From contig NZ_CP121650.1 of the NCBI RefSeq assembly GCF_029714405.1, forward strand, positions 7,693,001 to 7,757,000: DNA of 64,000 nt. The letters run 5' to 3'. Position 1 is the first letter of the stretch. The number at the start of each line of letters is the position of its first letter. Shown piece after piece: positions 1 through 10,128 of the stretch. The notes beneath the pieces are model-generated. The model was not told where the DNA came from. It ran no database searches and was given only the letters and a program-made list of their open reading frames with translations. This DNA is from Bradyrhizobium sp. CB82. Its GTDB lineage: Bacteria; Pseudomonadota; Alphaproteobacteria; Rhizobiales; Xanthobacteraceae. A program made the position numbers and the translations under genes.

Positions 1-1
1 C

Positions 2-1267
2 TGGTTCGTGCAGGATGCGACCGTGCCGTTGATCGCGATGGAGTATTCCTTTGCCGGCGGCGCGGCACAGGACCCCAAGGACAAGCCGGGCGTCGCCAAC
101 CTCGTCGGCGACCTCCTCGGCGAAGGCTCCGGCGATCTCGATTCCAAGTCCTTCCACGAGCGCCTGGACCGCCGCGCCATCAAGCTCTCCTTCAGCGCGA
201 CCCGCGACACCTTCCGCGGCAGCCTGCGCATGCTCCGCGACAACAAGGACGAGGCGTTCGACCTGTTGCGGATGGCGCTGACCTTGCCGCATTTCGACAC
301 CGCCGACGTCGAGCGCATCCGTTCCCAGGTCATCTCGGGGCTGCGCCGCGACACCACCAATCCGACCGCGCTCGCCAGACGCAAGTTCCTCGAGGTCGCC
401 TTCGGCGATCATCCCTACGGGCGGCAGACCAACGGGACGCTGGAAAGCGTGCCGACGATCACGGTCGCCGACATGAAGGATTATGTTGGCCGCATCCTCG
501 CCAGAGACACGCTGAAGGTCGCGGTCGTCGGCGACGTCGACCCGGCAACCCTCGGCACGCTGCTCGACAAGACGTTCGGCGGCCTGCCGGCCAAAGCGAA
601 CCTCACGGCGGTTTCCGACATCGAGGCAACCGCGCCGCCGCAGCGCGCCTTCGTGTCGCTCGACGTGCCGCAGACCGCGATCACCTTCGGCGGCCCCGGC
701 GTGAAGCGCAGCGATCCGAACTTCATGGCCGCCTGCGTCGTCAACCACATCTTGGGCGGCAACGGATTGTCCTCCCGGCTTTTTCGCGAGGTGCGCGAGA
801 AGCGCGGGCTTGCCTATTCGGTGGGTGAATCGCTGTTGTGGATGGAGCACTCGGCCGTCTTCATCGGCAACACCGGCACGCGCGCCGACCGTGCCGGCGA
901 TACCATTGACGCCATCGAGAGGGAGGTGCGCCGCATCGCCGAGGAGGGACCGACGCAGAAGGAGCTCGACGAGGCCAAATCGTACCTCAAGGGCTCGCAG
1001 ATGCTCGCGCTCGACACCTCCTCCAAGCTCGCCCAGACGCTTCTGCAGTATCAGCAGGACAAGCTGCCGATCGACTATATCGAGAAGCGCAACGCCATCG
1101 TCGATGCCGTGACGCTGGACGACGCCAGGCAGGCGGCGAAGCGGCTGTGGGGTCAGGGCCTCCTGACCGTGATCGTCGGTCGGACGCCGTGGGCCGCCGC
1201 ACAGCCCGCCGCAGCAACCCACGCCGAAGTCGAACTGAAGTGCCTTATTGCCGGCAGGGTTCCATAA
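2..1267 (+). CDS. M16 family (pitrilysin-like) peptidase, 5' end outside window
   Basis: The frame is open from base 2 (Trp-Phe-Val-Gln-Asp), so the gene starts upstream and only its last 421 codons are here. The protein looks like an M16B zinc-protease-family subunit: an N-terminal half with AMEYSFAGGAAQDP and the second-domain signature REVREKRGLAYSV near residue 263. I see no HxxEH zinc motif in the visible part; the motif would lie upstream, or this is the non-catalytic partner of an M16 pair, which are often encoded in tandem. Members are usually periplasmic. The last 20 or so residues are low in complexity and could be a changed end. It is the most chromosome-like gene of the window, with GC-rich third positions, so the island edge may lie just downstream. 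Confidence 0.85.
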   Translation, partial: WFVQDATVPLIAMEYSFAGGAAQDPKDKPGVANLVGDLLGEGSGDLDSKSFHERLDRRAIKLSFSATRDTFRGSLRMLRDNKDEAFDLLRMALTLPHFDTADVERIRSQVISGLRRDTTNPTALARRKFLEVAFGDHPYGRQTNGTLESVPTITVADMKDYVGRILARDTLKVAVVGDVDPATLGTLLDKTFGGLPAKANLTAVSDIEATAPPQRAFVSLDVPQTAITFGGPGVKRSDPNFMAACVVNHILGGNGLSSRLFREVREKRGLAYSVGESLLWMEHSAVFIGNTGTRADRAGDTIDAIEREVRRIAEEGPTQKELDEAKSYLKGSQMLALDTSSKLAQTLLQYQQDKLPIDYIEKRNAIVDAVTLDDARQAAKRLWGQGLLTVIVGRTPWAAAQPAAATHAEVELKCLIAGRVP

Positions 1268-1583
1268 ATCGAATCCTGGCGTATGTTTAATGTGGCGCTT
1301 CGCGGTCCAGCGCAAACCGAATCGGGCACGTTAAGCGTCCCGAACGGCAAAACTAGGAGACGATGCGTTTTGGCTCTAGAAGATCTCTGGCACGGGGCTG
1401 GACTGCATTATTTCACAATGAGTATTTTGAACCCAAGGGCGGCCGGCAATGTTGCCGGTCGCTCCTTCAAGGAAGCGGACGAGGGGTGGCGTTCCTATGT
1501 TGCGACCAGCGTCTCCGCCACGTCGCGGCCTAGCTTGTGATGACTGGCTGGTCTAAATAGACGTACTGCTCGGGAGAGCGTCA
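1268..1583. other. Intergenic stretch, no gene seen
   Basis: Only short overlapping frames occur here, without family resemblance or a convincing ribosome site. It separates the chromosome-like protease from the small unknown at 1584. Confidence 0.5.
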
Positions 1584-1883
1584 ATGCGTGATTGGAAAAG
1601 CGAGCTCGATGCGCTTGTCGCTGAAGCGATGGCGTTCGCCGGATCGCTGAAGGTGGAGATCGACAAGGCCCCGGCCTCAAACGAAAAAAGTCGTCGACAG
1701 GATGGCCGCAGCGTGCCCGACTATGGTGACAGCGAACGCGATCAGATCAGGAAGCGGGTCGAGGGATTCAAGGCCTATCAAGAGCGCTTCATGCGCGAGC
1801 GCGAGGAATATGCCAATTCGGTGCTGCGCCGGATCAGGCCGATCACCAAATGCGAAAAGAGCTCGTTGAACGAGCCCTCTTAA
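1584..1883 (+). CDS. Small charged helical protein of unknown function
   Basis: This encodes 99 residues, rich in Lys, Arg and Glu and apparently mostly helical (MRDWKSELDALVAEAMAFAG at the start; EGFKAYQERFMREREEYANS in the middle). A ribosome site is plausible (GGGAGAG about 7 bases before the ATG). I recognise no domain. The heptad-like pattern could form a coiled coil. Similar short proteins are common in rhizobial islands, but no function can be assigned from sequence. Confidence 0.6.
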   Translation: MRDWKSELDALVAEAMAFAGSLKVEIDKAPASNEKSRRQDGRSVPDYGDSERDQIRKRVEGFKAYQERFMREREEYANSVLRRIRPITKCEKSSLNEPS

Positions 1884-2899
1884 TTATGTCGTTTTAAGCA
1901 ATAGGTGCTCAAGGACAAACCTGTGGTCGGAAACTTTCCGTCGTTTCGGTCATCGATAAGCTCCCGCAGACTTACGGCCGTCCCGAACCGCCTTATTCCA
2001 GAGCGGAGAGTTTCAAGCTCGCTTTGTGCTAGGTTTTGCGGCCGCACATGTGCCCTCATTACGCTGCAAGCGTTCTTTGTGGAAGTTTTGGAGTGTTGCT
2101 CCGAACTTCGCATCGCCACGCTCCGCCTTCTTCGAAGGCGACCGCCGGACTGACTGCAACCAGTATTTGAAATTAACTAGTGTAGCGCCTCAAGAAATTG
2201 TTCCCGGTCAGTCCGAGCCCGCTGATCGGCTGTTGAGCCGAGGCTCCATGAGGACGATGCCAATTGTAGCGGTGAGGCCATGGCCGAGCGACCGGATCAG
2301 GCGATAAGATTCATAGTGGGAACGGCCTCGTAACAGAGATGCACACCATCAAACTGGCTCGCGATCCGTTACGACCTGGCGCATGCCAGTCTCCGAAGCG
2401 TCGACCTCACCGAAGAAGCGAATCTCCCGTTCTGGTCCCTTTCCGCGATCACGATGCCGTTTCTCAGCTGCGCGAGCCGATTCGGACAAAGGCTTCCCTA
2501 TAATCTGCCACGGTTCGTCCTCCTCTGATGAGTATCGGAGCTCAGTACGCCTGAGTAACCCTCGGACGCGCAGTGTAGGCGCGAGCCACCTCACCGGAAG
2601 AGGCGGACATACGGCCTTAAAATCAAGACACGGCGCAGGTCCCATAAAGTAGCTTCCAAGTGACACATGCGCGCTCGATCATGTGGCCAGTGTATCCCGG
2701 CGGCTTTTCATGTCGCCGAACGTGTTGCCATACGGTTGCCCGGCGCACCTCGCGTTCCGCACAAGGTGGTCTCGGCGCACAGCCGGTCGATCACGCGGTG
2801 AGTGCATGACACCAAACTCAGATGGAACCGAGCTCCCTCTCGCCAATGTACTTGATCTCCGGTGCTTCCGCGCGGTGCTTCTACCGCGCGGCGCCCTGA
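1884..2899. other. About 1 kb without a recognisable gene
   Basis: Both strands carry open frames of 70-105 codons that overlap each other and resemble no family I know. The composition is mixed and stops are frequent. I treat it as decayed or non-coding DNA. Confidence 0.45.
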
Positions 2900-3085
2900 C
2901 TATCGTCGGTGTCCGAGCGGGATGCCCAATTTTCGCGCCTTCTGACGCAGCGATCCGGTTGTTCGCTTTGTAAGCTTTGCGATTTTCGAAACGGGTGTCT
3001 TCGCCCTCGAATGTGCGCGCAGTTCTTTTACGTCTGTCTTAGTGTACTCGCGACGTACAATCTTCTTGTTCAGCGTCTTGGGCAT
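2900..3085 (-). CDS. Short basic DNA-binding-like protein
   Basis: This is a 61-residue, strongly basic protein (MPKTLNKKIVRREYTKTDVK at the start, then KTPVSKIAKLTKRTTGSLRQ). The second half looks like a helix-turn-helix that reads like the start of a SANT/HTH fold (VSKIAKLTKRTTGSLRQKARKLG). I placed the start at the internal Met because GGAG lies 7 bases upstream of it; the open frame runs 10 codons further up without a ribosome site. Similar small proteins occur in many copies in rhizobia, where they are annotated as hypothetical. A role in DNA binding is inference only. Confidence 0.65.
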   Translation of the reverse strand: MPKTLNKKIVRREYTKTDVKELRAHSRAKTPVSKIAKLTKRTTGSLRQKARKLGIPLGHRR

Positions 3086-3432
3086 AACAACTCCGTTAGG
3101 ATTCTGTGCACACATCTAGCAGGGCCGAAGTGGAGCTGCCAAGCATGCGTGGGTTGCATACGCAAGGCCTCTGAACCCATCGGATACCCCTTCCGCCCAA
3201 GCTGAAGGACGGCTCACGGCTAAACTTAGAAGCCAATCTCGCGGCTTGGCCCGCGCGAATATGTCAGTGATAAGCAGGAATCTGCACGTTATAGACTGAT
3301 CCTGTACGAACGCAGCCCAAGTTTGAAAGTAATGACGTTGCGTATGGCCTATTCCGATCTCTCGCAGGTCAGATCGCTAAACATCCGGTCAGCATTTCCA
3401 GGCTGGTGTTTGCGAGTACGGGCGAAGCTCGC

Positions 3433-5526
3433 TCAGACCATTTCGTCAAGCCAGCCAATCTTGCTTTTCAGGAATTGGAAGCCCAGCACCTGAAAGCCGG
3501 CCCGCTCCTTGTTGTCCCGGCCATAGCCGTGACCGCCAGCGGCCGGCTCGTAGAACCAGGCCTCGTAGCCCATCGCCTGGAGTTTCGCCGCCATCTTGCG
3601 CGCGTGTCCCGGATGGACGCGATCGTCGCGCCGCGTGGTGGCGATCAGGATCGGCGGATAGGGTTGGCCGGGCTTTGCGGCATGATAGGCCGAATAGGTC
3701 TTCAGCCACTCCCAGTCCTCGGGTTTGTCAGGGTCGCCATATTCCGCGATCCAGCTCGCGCCCGCGAGCAGCTTTGTGTAGCGGCGCATGTCGATCAGCG
3801 GGATTGTGCAGAACAGCGCGCCGAACCGCTCGGGGTACCGCGTCAGCATGTTGGTGATGAGGATGCCGCCGTTCGATCCTCCCTGCGCCGCGATGCGCTT
3901 GGCCTGCGTGACGCCGCGGCGCACGAGATCGGCGGCGACCGCCGCGAAATCATCATGCGACAGCCGCTTGCGGGCAAGCCGCCCGGCATCATGCCATCGC
4001 GTGCCGAACTCGCCGCCGCCGCGCAAATGCGCCTGCACCGTGGTGCCCCCAGCTCGAGCCACAGCTTGCCGAGCGCGGAATTGTAGTACGGCTTCACTGA
4101 GATGCCGAACCCGCCATAGCCGCTCATATGGACCGGCGCCTCGCCGGTCTCACGCTTCGGCCCGGTCTGCACATAGGGGATGCGCTCGCCGTCGACCGAG
4201 ATCGCCTCGTGCTGGGTGACACCACCAGACCATCGATGCTAAAGGCCTTTGGCGCCTCCTTCAGCACAGCTGGACTTGCCACTCCTTGCTCCAAGAGCAT
4301 CAGTAACGGGGGCGTGAGCGGATCCTCGATCTTCGCAAGAAGATCGTCGTTGCTCTCGGATGGATCGCGATCAAGCGGCCAGACATCAACGAGGCCCATA
4401 TCGGGAAGCATGCTCAGCTGCTCGCGGTTCCAAGTCGTAGTGGACGGCGTCCAACTCTCAAAGACCGGCCGCAGCTCGTCTAGGACGGAGAGGACAGCTT
4501 ACTGCCCGACCAGAAGAACCCCTACAGTGCTCGCCGCGGGTTTGCCAAAAAAAGCACCGCGAAATTGCGCTTCCCAGCGAGAAAGGCGGCCAACGATATG
4601 CCGATCAGGGTATCTGTCGGGTAGATTACTCCGGCAATTGTCGCAGCCGAGCGGAGCTTCACGGCCAACCAATCCTGATGCGCCTCTAGCGAGATATCGG
4701 TAGGAAGGTCGAGCTTGATGAGCGCTCCTTTCTCGGTTCCAAACCATGTAAGGGAGTTGAAGAAATTCAGCTGATCGGTGAACCAGACGCGTCTCTCTTG
4801 GCCGGTTCGATCGATCCTGCAGCCGACACCAATGCGATCGGTGGTCGTCTCAAACACCACGGCTGCTCGTTCGATTGTTTCACCGCGGCGCCACAATCGC
4901 ACGGTCCTGTCATAGCCCGACAATGTCGACATGCCCTCGCCGTAGGCGCTGGACAACAGTAGTGTGTCCTGATCGACCCAAGCGGCACTACTCTTCGCCT
5001 CCCCAAGCGCAAAACCATCAGGCACAAAATTCTTCGTCGTCAGGTCGAACTCGCGCAGCGTCACGGCGTCGCTGCCGCCCCGTGACAGAGCGAGAATCAC
5101 TTGCGGCCTACCAGGCAGCATGGCGGTCCAGCTTACAAGCCAGTCCTCGCCTTGCGCGGCCGCGAGCCGATCCACATTAAGTAAAACCTCCCATGACGGC
5201 ATCGACTTTCGAAATTCTTCTGAAGTCGTCCGACGCCAGAGGCCCCGCGGATTGTCGGCATCTTTCCAAAGATTGTAGAGATGGTCGTCGTGCCGGCTTA
5301 CGTAGGGTATATTGTCCGCCCGGTCGTATATCGACGCCAACTCGTCGCGATCCCTGGTGAATGTCGCTCCGCCGAACACCTGCAGAGTCTTGCCATTCTG
5401 CTGCTCGACAAAGTCGATCGCCTGCGGCCCCTCTATCTCTTCCAACCAGAGATATGGATCATCATCAGGGGCGGAGAGCGTTGGCTTTTCACCGCCCACT
5501 TCTGTCGACGAGCTTGCTGCAGCCAC
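3433..5526 (-). pseudogene. Prolyl oligopeptidase (S9A) family gene, several frameshifts
   Basis: The reading passes through at least four frames. The N-terminal propeller part runs from a GTG at 5526 (GGGAGGG ribosome site) to about 4560 and includes DDDPYLWLEEIEGPQA. A middle piece covers about 4411-4220 (VDVWPLDRDPSESNDDLLAK). A third piece near 4160-4050 has GYGGFGISVKPYYNSALGKL. The catalytic domain lies at 4062-3433. Ser (GGSNGG), Asp (TRRDDRVHP) and His (GGHGYG) are all present in the last piece, but the frame cannot yield one chain. The pieces are colinear and in the right order, so the decay is by small indels and probably fairly recent. Confidence 0.85.
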
Positions 5527-6828
5527 AATTCCCTCCCGTATTAGCGACGCTGCGCTTTCAATAAGCCAGCAACATATGGTCTCCAGCCTACAACCTGACG
5601 CGCTAGTCACTTCAAGTTCATTGTTTCGAACAAACAGGCTGCAATCGCCGGTGACACAGGGCTTTGCACGGCCTGATGAGCTGGACTTCCGCGCAGCAGG
5701 AGAGGATTGCAGCCTATAATCGCTGTTCAGACCGCCGCTTCATGTAAACGGATGACTTGCGGGCATGCCCCAAGGAGGCGCGGCAGGCTTTGCACCCCTT
5801 GCGCTCGAATGCGACGATCAGCCGCTGGTCCGGCGGCTATGAGACCCGCAATTGCCGCAGCCGGAGTGCCGCGAGCCAGCTCGAGACGCATTGCGGCCCT
5901 TGGCGTGTACGATCGCGGCGTACGGGTCTCGGTCTTGTCGAGCTGATCAAGCAGCTGCCGTGCCTCAGTCATTCCGTTACGCCGGGACCTCAACATATGA
6001 TCGGGATCCGGTTGACGGTGACTTCTTTTGGAATCAGCAGACTTCCGTTCCCGAAAGCGGAAAGATCGCGGCAGCAACCATGGATCCGCTCCCAATGCTC
6101 GACAGGGGCGCACCGCAGCGCCATGCCGCGGGGCGTAGTCGACCGCGATCAGCGAAACGAAAAGCTGGCTGTTTGCCCCTGCGGCTGGACGCGTTAACGG
6201 CGTCACCTTTCGAGGTGCTCGGTGCCCGGACATACCTAGTCCGAGCGACCCAGGCGTCCGGCTCTCAATGGGCATCCGAGAATTGCGGCATCAAGTCGCA
6301 AGACACAACATCGTCTAGATCCGCGCAAGCGGCGCGAGGAGTGCCTTGCATCACATGGGCGTTCGTCATGCCAGCCGACCGGTGATTACGCCGATGTCAG
6401 AATTCCCAAGAGCCTCAGCATTGCTCCCGTTGGGCTGCCCGCCGTTTGGATGTTCTCCGGTCATGCAAGATGTACCTCCAATTCCGCGATCGGCATGCAG
6501 TTTGCAAGGATGAGGACGGGAGCTTCGCAACCAATGTTGCCGGCAGCGAAATGCGCCAGGTGTTCACGATGAGACCTGTTCGTTGTCATACCGCTCTGAG
6601 GCTAATCCGCCCAGGCCTTCCCTAATCCGCATCACTCAGCGGCGGGGCACACGGTCGGCGGCTCTTTGCTGGTGACGATGATCATCGAGCATTTGGTCGG
6701 CGCTGCGCTGCATATGGGCTGCACCTTCAGCACGTGTGCAGGATCATAAGGCTTTGATTGGATGATTGTCCTGACTCCTCAGCACCCACGGCCTTGAGCG
6801 AGCCGTTGCCCCAAAACAGAGTCGTTCC
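5527..6828. other. 1.3 kb without a supportable gene
   Basis: A 182-codon reverse frame (6275-5727) and forward frames of similar length overlap here, but none shows a domain, a ribosome site or codon use that separates it from the others. The stretch 5990-5730 on the reverse strand (RQLLDQLDKTETRTPRSYTP) looks slightly protein-like and may be a relic. Confidence 0.4.
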
Positions 6829-7605
6829 ATGCTTAAGGTAAACTCCATAAGACGAGCATCGTCCCGGATACGATCGTTACGATTGATCGCTTTCCTCTAC
6901 GGTTTGGTGGCTTACGGGATATTTCTCTTCACGATTGTCTACGCTATTGGCTTCGTAAGCGGCTTAGGTGTGCCGAAGACGATTGACACGGGGCCTGAGG
7001 CGTCGGCCATCGATGCGTTTTCCATAAACACCTTGTTGATGGCTCTGTTTGCTATCCAGCACTCTGGTATGGCGCGCAAGGGGTTCAAGAACTGGTGGAC
7101 GCGATATGTGCCGAATTGCATTGAACGAAGTACTTACGTGCTCATGGCGAGCCTGTGCCTCATGTTTCTATTCTGGCAGTGGAGGCCGCTTCCGACAGTT
7201 GTTTGGCGGGTCGAGGATCCCGACATATTCGTCATGATCGCGACGCTATCATTCATCGGCTGGGCGACGGTGTTCGCCAGCACGTTCCTTATCGATCATT
7301 TCGAATTGTTCGGACTGCGTCACGTCACCGCCAATCTCAGGGGGCGCGGCATACCTGCGCCGCAGTTCAAAACGCCGCTGTACTACAAGTTTGTGCGACA
7401 TCCGATCTATCTCGGCTTCATCATCGCGTTCTGGGCCGCGCCGGTCATGACAATCGGGCATTTACTGTTTGCGGCCGTGACAACCATCTACATCTTTGTC
7501 GGAATCTTCTTCGAAGAGCGGGATCTTCTCCGGCTGTTCGGGGAGCAGTACCGCGAATACAAAAGACAAGCCTGGATGCTTATCCCGTGGCGCAAACTGG
7601 GCTGA
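6829..7605 (+). CDS. mddA: NnrU/MddA-type methanethiol S-methyltransferase, membrane protein
   Basis: This is a 258-residue integral membrane protein with five or six hydrophobic segments (about residues 18-45, 62-82, 100-118, 133-155 and 195-232). The C-terminal half carries the isoprenylcysteine-methyltransferase-like motif: YYKFVRHPIYLGFIIAFW, then FFEERDLLRLFGEQYREYKR. The RHPIY and the E-R-D-L...Y..Y pairs are the usual SAM and substrate signature. The MddA branch makes dimethyl sulphide from methanethiol and SAM; MddA activity has been reported for bradyrhizobial proteins of this type (recalled, not checked). The exact substrate is inference, because NnrU-like relatives share the fold. 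No neighbour in the same direction suggests an operon. Confidence 0.75.
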   Translation: MLKVNSIRRASSRIRSLRLIAFLYGLVAYGIFLFTIVYAIGFVSGLGVPKTIDTGPEASAIDAFSINTLLMALFAIQHSGMARKGFKNWWTRYVPNCIERSTYVLMASLCLMFLFWQWRPLPTVVWRVEDPDIFVMIATLSFIGWATVFASTFLIDHFELFGLRHVTANLRGRGIPAPQFKTPLYYKFVRHPIYLGFIIAFWAAPVMTIGHLLFAAVTTIYIFVGIFFEERDLLRLFGEQYREYKRQAWMLIPWRKLG

Positions 7606-8248
7606 CAGGGATCAGATGGAGAATTAGAACTCACCACGAAAAGGTGCATCGCAGGCTCACAGTCAACCTAGAAGACCGGCCCACGATCCACCTCAGGCGC
7701 CCTTATGCTTGAAGCAATCGAAGACGGAGCGCTCCTTAGGCACCCTGACATTCGGTGCTACGCATGCAGCAAAGTATCGCCGAGCGAGTCCGGCTCAGCG
7801 TAGCGAATTGTCTCAGCCCGCGCCCGTCTCGGTGCCCTCGAACCCGTGAGGAAATAGCGCGCGACTCTCCATGGATCGATGACCATTCAGCGCGGCATCC
7901 TTCGCCGCTTATCCCTGCTGATGGATACGATAACTTTCGGGAAGGCACATTTGGTGTCGCTGTGCGTCAAAATGCACTCGTGCCACGCTCCAGTCGGTCC
8001 GATCGGCGGAAGCATGTTGGCGATTATCCTTCATCAAGGCGTTTCGACGCACGGCGCCACCTCCGCCATTGTCGGAATTGCAGCATGCATCGGATACAGC
8101 TCGATGCGTTCGATGTAGCGCCGTTTAAGCGTACAACCTTACGCAGCGTCAGAATCAAGCCGAATCTTTGAGAGCAAATGTTGCGCTGCAGTTACAGCAA
8201 TTCGCGTTGGCGCTGTTATGACGCGCGAGGCTGGGGCCACTAAAGGAA
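7606..8248. other. Intergenic, no gene seen
   Basis: Several frames of 70-138 codons overlap without family resemblance. The last part (about 8160-8248) should contain the promoter and leader of the outer-membrane protein gene; I could not name a clear -35/-10 pair. Confidence 0.4.
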
Positions 8249-9001
8249 ATGAAGCTCGAAATGAAGAACTTGTTGCTTATGACTGCGAGCATCGTCGCAC
8301 TCACGGCTGTGGCGCCTGCATTCGCCGCGGATCTCGCTGCACAACCCGTCTACACCAAGGCGCCACCGCCGCCGGTCGCGGTCGCGCTCTACGACTGGAG
8401 CGGCTTCTATGCTGGCATCAACGGCGGTTGGGGCTCGAGCCATAACTCCTGGGATTTTGCAGGCACGACCCCTGAGGGCTCCCACGACGCAAGCGGCGGC
8501 ACGGTCGGCGGGCAGATCGGCTATCGCTGGCAGCTCGGCCAGACCGTGCTTGGCGTCGAAGGCCAGGGCAACTGGGCCGATTTCGACGGCTCCAATGTCA
8601 GCACTGCTTTTCCGGCCAACAGGAACCAAACAAAGATCGAATCGTTCGGCTTGATCACTGGCCAGATCGGGTATGCCATCAGCAACGTACTGCTTTACGC
8701 CAAGGGAGGCACTGCAGTCGTGAGCAGCAACTATCAGGTCAACTCTGTTGCTTCAGGCACGCAGCTTGGGAGCGCGGACACGACACGCTGGGGCGGCGTC
8801 GTTGGTGCCGGGCTCGAGGTCAACTTCACGCCCAACTGGTCAGCTGGCCTAGAGTATGATCATGTGTTCATGCCGACCAGCGACGTGAACTTCACCGCCG
8901 CCGGTGGTGGCTCGCTTGGGAATGATCGCATCCGCCAGGATTTCGATCTCCTCACCGCGCGAGTTAACTACAAGTTTGGCTGGCCCGTAGTTCTCAAATA
9001 A
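8249..9001 (+). CDS. Outer-membrane beta-barrel protein (Omp25/31-like porin family)
   Basis: The protein has 250 residues with a Sec signal peptide: short basic start, hydrophobic core LLLMTASIVALTAVAPAFA, cleavage expected before ADLAAQP. A proline-rich linker follows (KAPPPPVAV), then DWSGFYAGINGGWG, the typical first strand of alphaproteobacterial Omp25/Omp31-like small barrels. Alternating strands with glycine turns follow, and the chain ends in an aromatic-rich strand (ARVNYKFGWPVVLK). The start could also be the ATG at 8261 (MKNLLLM), which fits the signal peptide better; AAAGGA at 8242-8247 serves either poorly. A terminator follows closely, so this is a single-gene unit. Likely role: envelope structure or small-solute passage. 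Confidence 0.85.
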   Translation: MKLEMKNLLLMTASIVALTAVAPAFAADLAAQPVYTKAPPPPVAVALYDWSGFYAGINGGWGSSHNSWDFAGTTPEGSHDASGGTVGGQIGYRWQLGQTVLGVEGQGNWADFDGSNVSTAFPANRNQTKIESFGLITGQIGYAISNVLLYAKGGTAVVSSNYQVNSVASGTQLGSADTTRWGGVVGAGLEVNFTPNWSAGLEYDHVFMPTSDVNFTAAGGGSLGNDRIRQDFDLLTARVNYKFGWPVVLK

Positions 9002-9026
9002 CGATCTCCTCTCTAAATGGCGATCG

Positions 9027-9060
9027 AGAGCTCCGGTCCTGTGGCGGCCGGGGCTCTTTT
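9027..9060 (+). terminator. Rho-independent terminator of the outer-membrane protein gene
   Basis: A GC-rich hairpin pairs AGAGCTCCGG (9027-9036) with CCGGGGCTCT (9048-9057), with one G-T pair and an 11-base loop, followed directly by TTTT at 9057-9060. It lies 26 bases after the stop codon. Confidence 0.8.
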
Positions 9061-9605
9061 GATAGCGCAAGATGACTTCGGTGCCTCTATTTACCGAAAA
9101 ATGCCCGCTCTATCGTCCTTGTGTCGGTTCTGAAACTTCAGGGATACGTCGGCCTGTCGGATGTGCTGAGGCGCACCGAGTGTGCACGGCGTAGTGTAAA
9201 CCGCCGCACAACAACACTCGAGTGTGTCACTGACGGACTGTGCAAGAGCCTCGGCTTCGTTAATCCGGCGTCCTTAAAGCAACTCTCACCCAAGACGTAC
9301 GGCCTTTTGCTACCTTGATAGCATTAATCCCGATGCTTTGGCTTTCGACAGTCATTGAACACAGCAGACGGCGTTTCCATCAGGCCTGCGAGGTAAGACT
9401 GCACCACCTCTCCAAGGCGACAGCAAAGTGGGATGTGTGAGATCTGGATTATCCGCTCGCCCCCGATTGATGTGAGGAGCACGTTAGCGACGCTGATTGC
9501 CGCGAGAGGCCGAGCTCGCGGGCATGACTATACGTCATTAGCGACCAGCGCAGCCTCGCGAAGTCCCATCTCGCCCACACGCATTTTTATACCTGACGAC
9601 GACGG
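9061..9605. other. Intergenic, no gene seen
   Basis: Short frames only. A 65-codon forward frame at 9121 has no ribosome site and no family resemblance. Confidence 0.4.
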
Positions 9606-9818
9606 TTAACGTGCATCGGCAGACATTGCTGTTTGTGCACGACGACTTGCATCAATTCGCGTTGGCCGAAGCTTACTCACTACCTCTACGTACTGAGACA
9701 TGCTGACGCCTAGTTCGGTAGCACCGACGGCAAAGTATACCGCTTTTTTTAAAGCTTCTGCCTTTGCAGAAGACGGCTCTCCCGCAAGCCTGGAATAACC
9801 TAACAATCTGTATGACAA
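9606..9818 (-). CDS. Possible small protein, unknown function
   Basis: A 70-codon frame opens with TTG. The middle part (AKAEALKKAVYFAVGATELG) is amphipathic and alanine-rich, which is more protein-like than the surrounding frames. It lies downstream of and parallel to the LuxR gene, 107 bases after a pair of direct repeats. No domain is recognised and the ribosome site is weak, so it may not be a gene. Confidence 0.25.
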   Translation of the reverse strand: MSYRLLGYSRLAGEPSSAKAEALKKAVYFAVGATELGVSMSQYVEVVSKLRPTRIDASRRAQTAMSADAR

Positions 9819-9924
9819 TCACGTCGCTGTTGATCCTGTGCGCGAAACGCTAAGGAAAAGGCCGTCCAAAGCATATCTTTGACTAAGTGCCATCCAGCGT
9901 AGGTGTCTAGCGACACGAGCATAG

Positions 9925-9954
9925 CTGGTCAGCTTACGCGACCTCTGGTCAGCT
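9925..9954. repeat. Two direct 10-bp repeats spaced 20 bp
   Basis: CTGGTCAGCT occurs at 9925-9934 and 9945-9954, a period of 20 bp or two helical turns. This could be a tandem operator. It lies between the LuxR gene stop and the small reverse frame at 9818. Confidence 0.5.
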
Positions 9955-10128
9955 GACGACGACCTATTGAGTAGCAGTATCAAATCGTCGATGTCACAAG
10001 GATTTAGCCGTCGAGGACTCAATGCCAACCAGCACAGGCTTTTGAGGTCACACGGGCGCCCGGCTCGCTTCTTCCGCAGAGCTTGGGACGTTTGTGGCCG
10101 CATCCTTGCGAAGCGGAGGCGACACCAG

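Noticed and set aside
3406..4086. 226-codon forward frame
   Set aside because: Antisense to the catalytic domain of the prolyl oligopeptidase pseudogene.
5727..6275. 182-codon reverse frame
   Set aside because: No motif, no ribosome site, and overlapping frames of similar length on the other strand.
9944..9963. tts-box-like sequence TCGTCAGCT on the reverse strand
   Set aside because: Only the first nine bases match; the second half of the box does not, and no effector gene follows.
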